From NCBI GenBank assembly GCA_002308635.1, contig DBWG01000084.1, forward strand, positions 1-14,670: a DNA stretch of 14,670 nt. Reading direction: 5' to 3'. The DNA is from Ruminococcaceae bacterium UBA1244. Its GTDB lineage: Bacteria; Bacillota; Clostridia; Oscillospirales; Acutalibacteraceae. Numbering within the stretch: the stretch's first letter is position 1; each line of letters starts with the position of its first letter. Shown piece by piece: positions 14,573 to 14,670 of this stretch. A program made the position numbers and the translations under genes. The notes under the pieces were generated by a model. The model worked only from the letters and a program-made list of their open reading frames with translations. It had not been told where the DNA came from and did no database searches.

Positions 14573-14594
14573 GTTTTTAATTTTTTTTAAAAAC
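14573..14594. repeat. AT-rich inverted repeat next to the tRNA promoter
   Basis: GTTTTTAA, six T and TTAAAAAC form a perfect 8-bp inverted repeat ending 3 bp before the -35 box of the tRNA promoter. With its A and T runs it may act as an UP element for a strong stable-RNA promoter. A terminator role is unlikely because the stem has almost no G or C. Confidence 0.4.
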
Positions 14595-14597
14595 CAC

Positions 14598-14626
14598 TTG
14601 ACAACGAACGATGACTTGTGTATAAT
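14598..14626 (+). promoter_or_regulatory. Consensus promoter for tRNA-Leu
   Basis: TTGACA (14598-14603), a 17-nt spacer and TATAAT (14621-14626) form a perfect consensus promoter. The expected start is near 14633, about 17 nt before the tRNA. Such strength is typical of stable-RNA genes. Confidence 0.93.
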
Positions 14627-14649
14627 ATATCATGTTGTCAGGAAAATAT

Positions 14650-14670
14650 GCGAGTGTGCTGGAATTGGCA
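14650..14670 (+). tRNA. tRNA-Leu, 5' end only (cut by window edge)
   Basis: The last 21 bases read as the start of a leucine tRNA: acceptor strand GCGAGTG, the T8-G9 pair, D-stem CTG and then GAATTGGCA, which matches the GAAATTGGNAGAC-type D-arm of bacterial tRNA-Leu. The anticodon is outside the window, so the isoacceptor is unknown. The consensus promoter directly upstream supports the call. Confidence 0.85.

Noticed and set aside
14631..14670. Start of a plus-strand protein gene (ATG near 14648)
   Set aside because: The bases fit a tRNA-Leu acceptor and D-arm, and the promoter is of stable-RNA type; there is no ribosome binding site with suitable spacing to support a coding start.

Overview
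The window is 14.67 kb of chromosomal DNA, most likely from a Gram-positive, Clostridia-type (Firmicutes) bacterium, probably Ruminococcus-like or another Oscillospiraceae member. This is inferred from several things: strong GGAGG-type ribosome binding sites, frequent TTG starts, a V/A-type rather than F-type ATPase operon, and a lipoprotein with a long Ser/Glu linker. I see no transposase, integrase, phage gene, CRISPR array or rRNA. All 15 protein genes lie on the minus strand, so transcription runs from right to left. The only plus-strand element is a promoter and the first 21 bases of a tRNA-Leu gene at the right edge.

Right part (14670 to 11218): the tRNA-Leu promoter is divergent from a three-gene cell-envelope operon. 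In transcription order this operon encodes a two-TM protein with a DUF3592-like outer domain and a cytoplasmic tail of three 20-residue repeats, then a transglutaminase-fold lipoprotein on a Ser/Glu octad linker, then a four-TM DUF3592-like protein. The operon has its own promoter and ends at a clear intrinsic terminator.

Middle part (11209 to 7175): an aromatic amino acid operon begins at an extended -10 promoter immediately after that terminator. It encodes aroA (EPSP synthase), aroC (chorismate synthase), a small unknown lipoprotein whose TTG start overlaps the aroC stop, and pheA (chorismate mutase/prephenate dehydratase with an ACT domain). These enzymes catalyse consecutive steps from shikimate-3-phosphate to chorismate and on to phenylpyruvate.

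Left part (7124 to 1): a V/A-type ATPase operon has a strong promoter, a leader hairpin, and then subunits G/H-like, C, I, K, F, E, A and B. B runs off the left edge, and subunit D is expected beyond it. Stalk, membrane, rotor and catalytic parts are all present. The K subunit has four helices but only one ion-binding carboxylate, and the residues that bind sodium in the Enterococcus hirae ring appear to be absent.

No stretch longer than about 180 bases lacks a gene. The three larger gaps (7026-7174, 11144-11264 and 14475-14649) hold the promoters, hairpin and terminator listed below.
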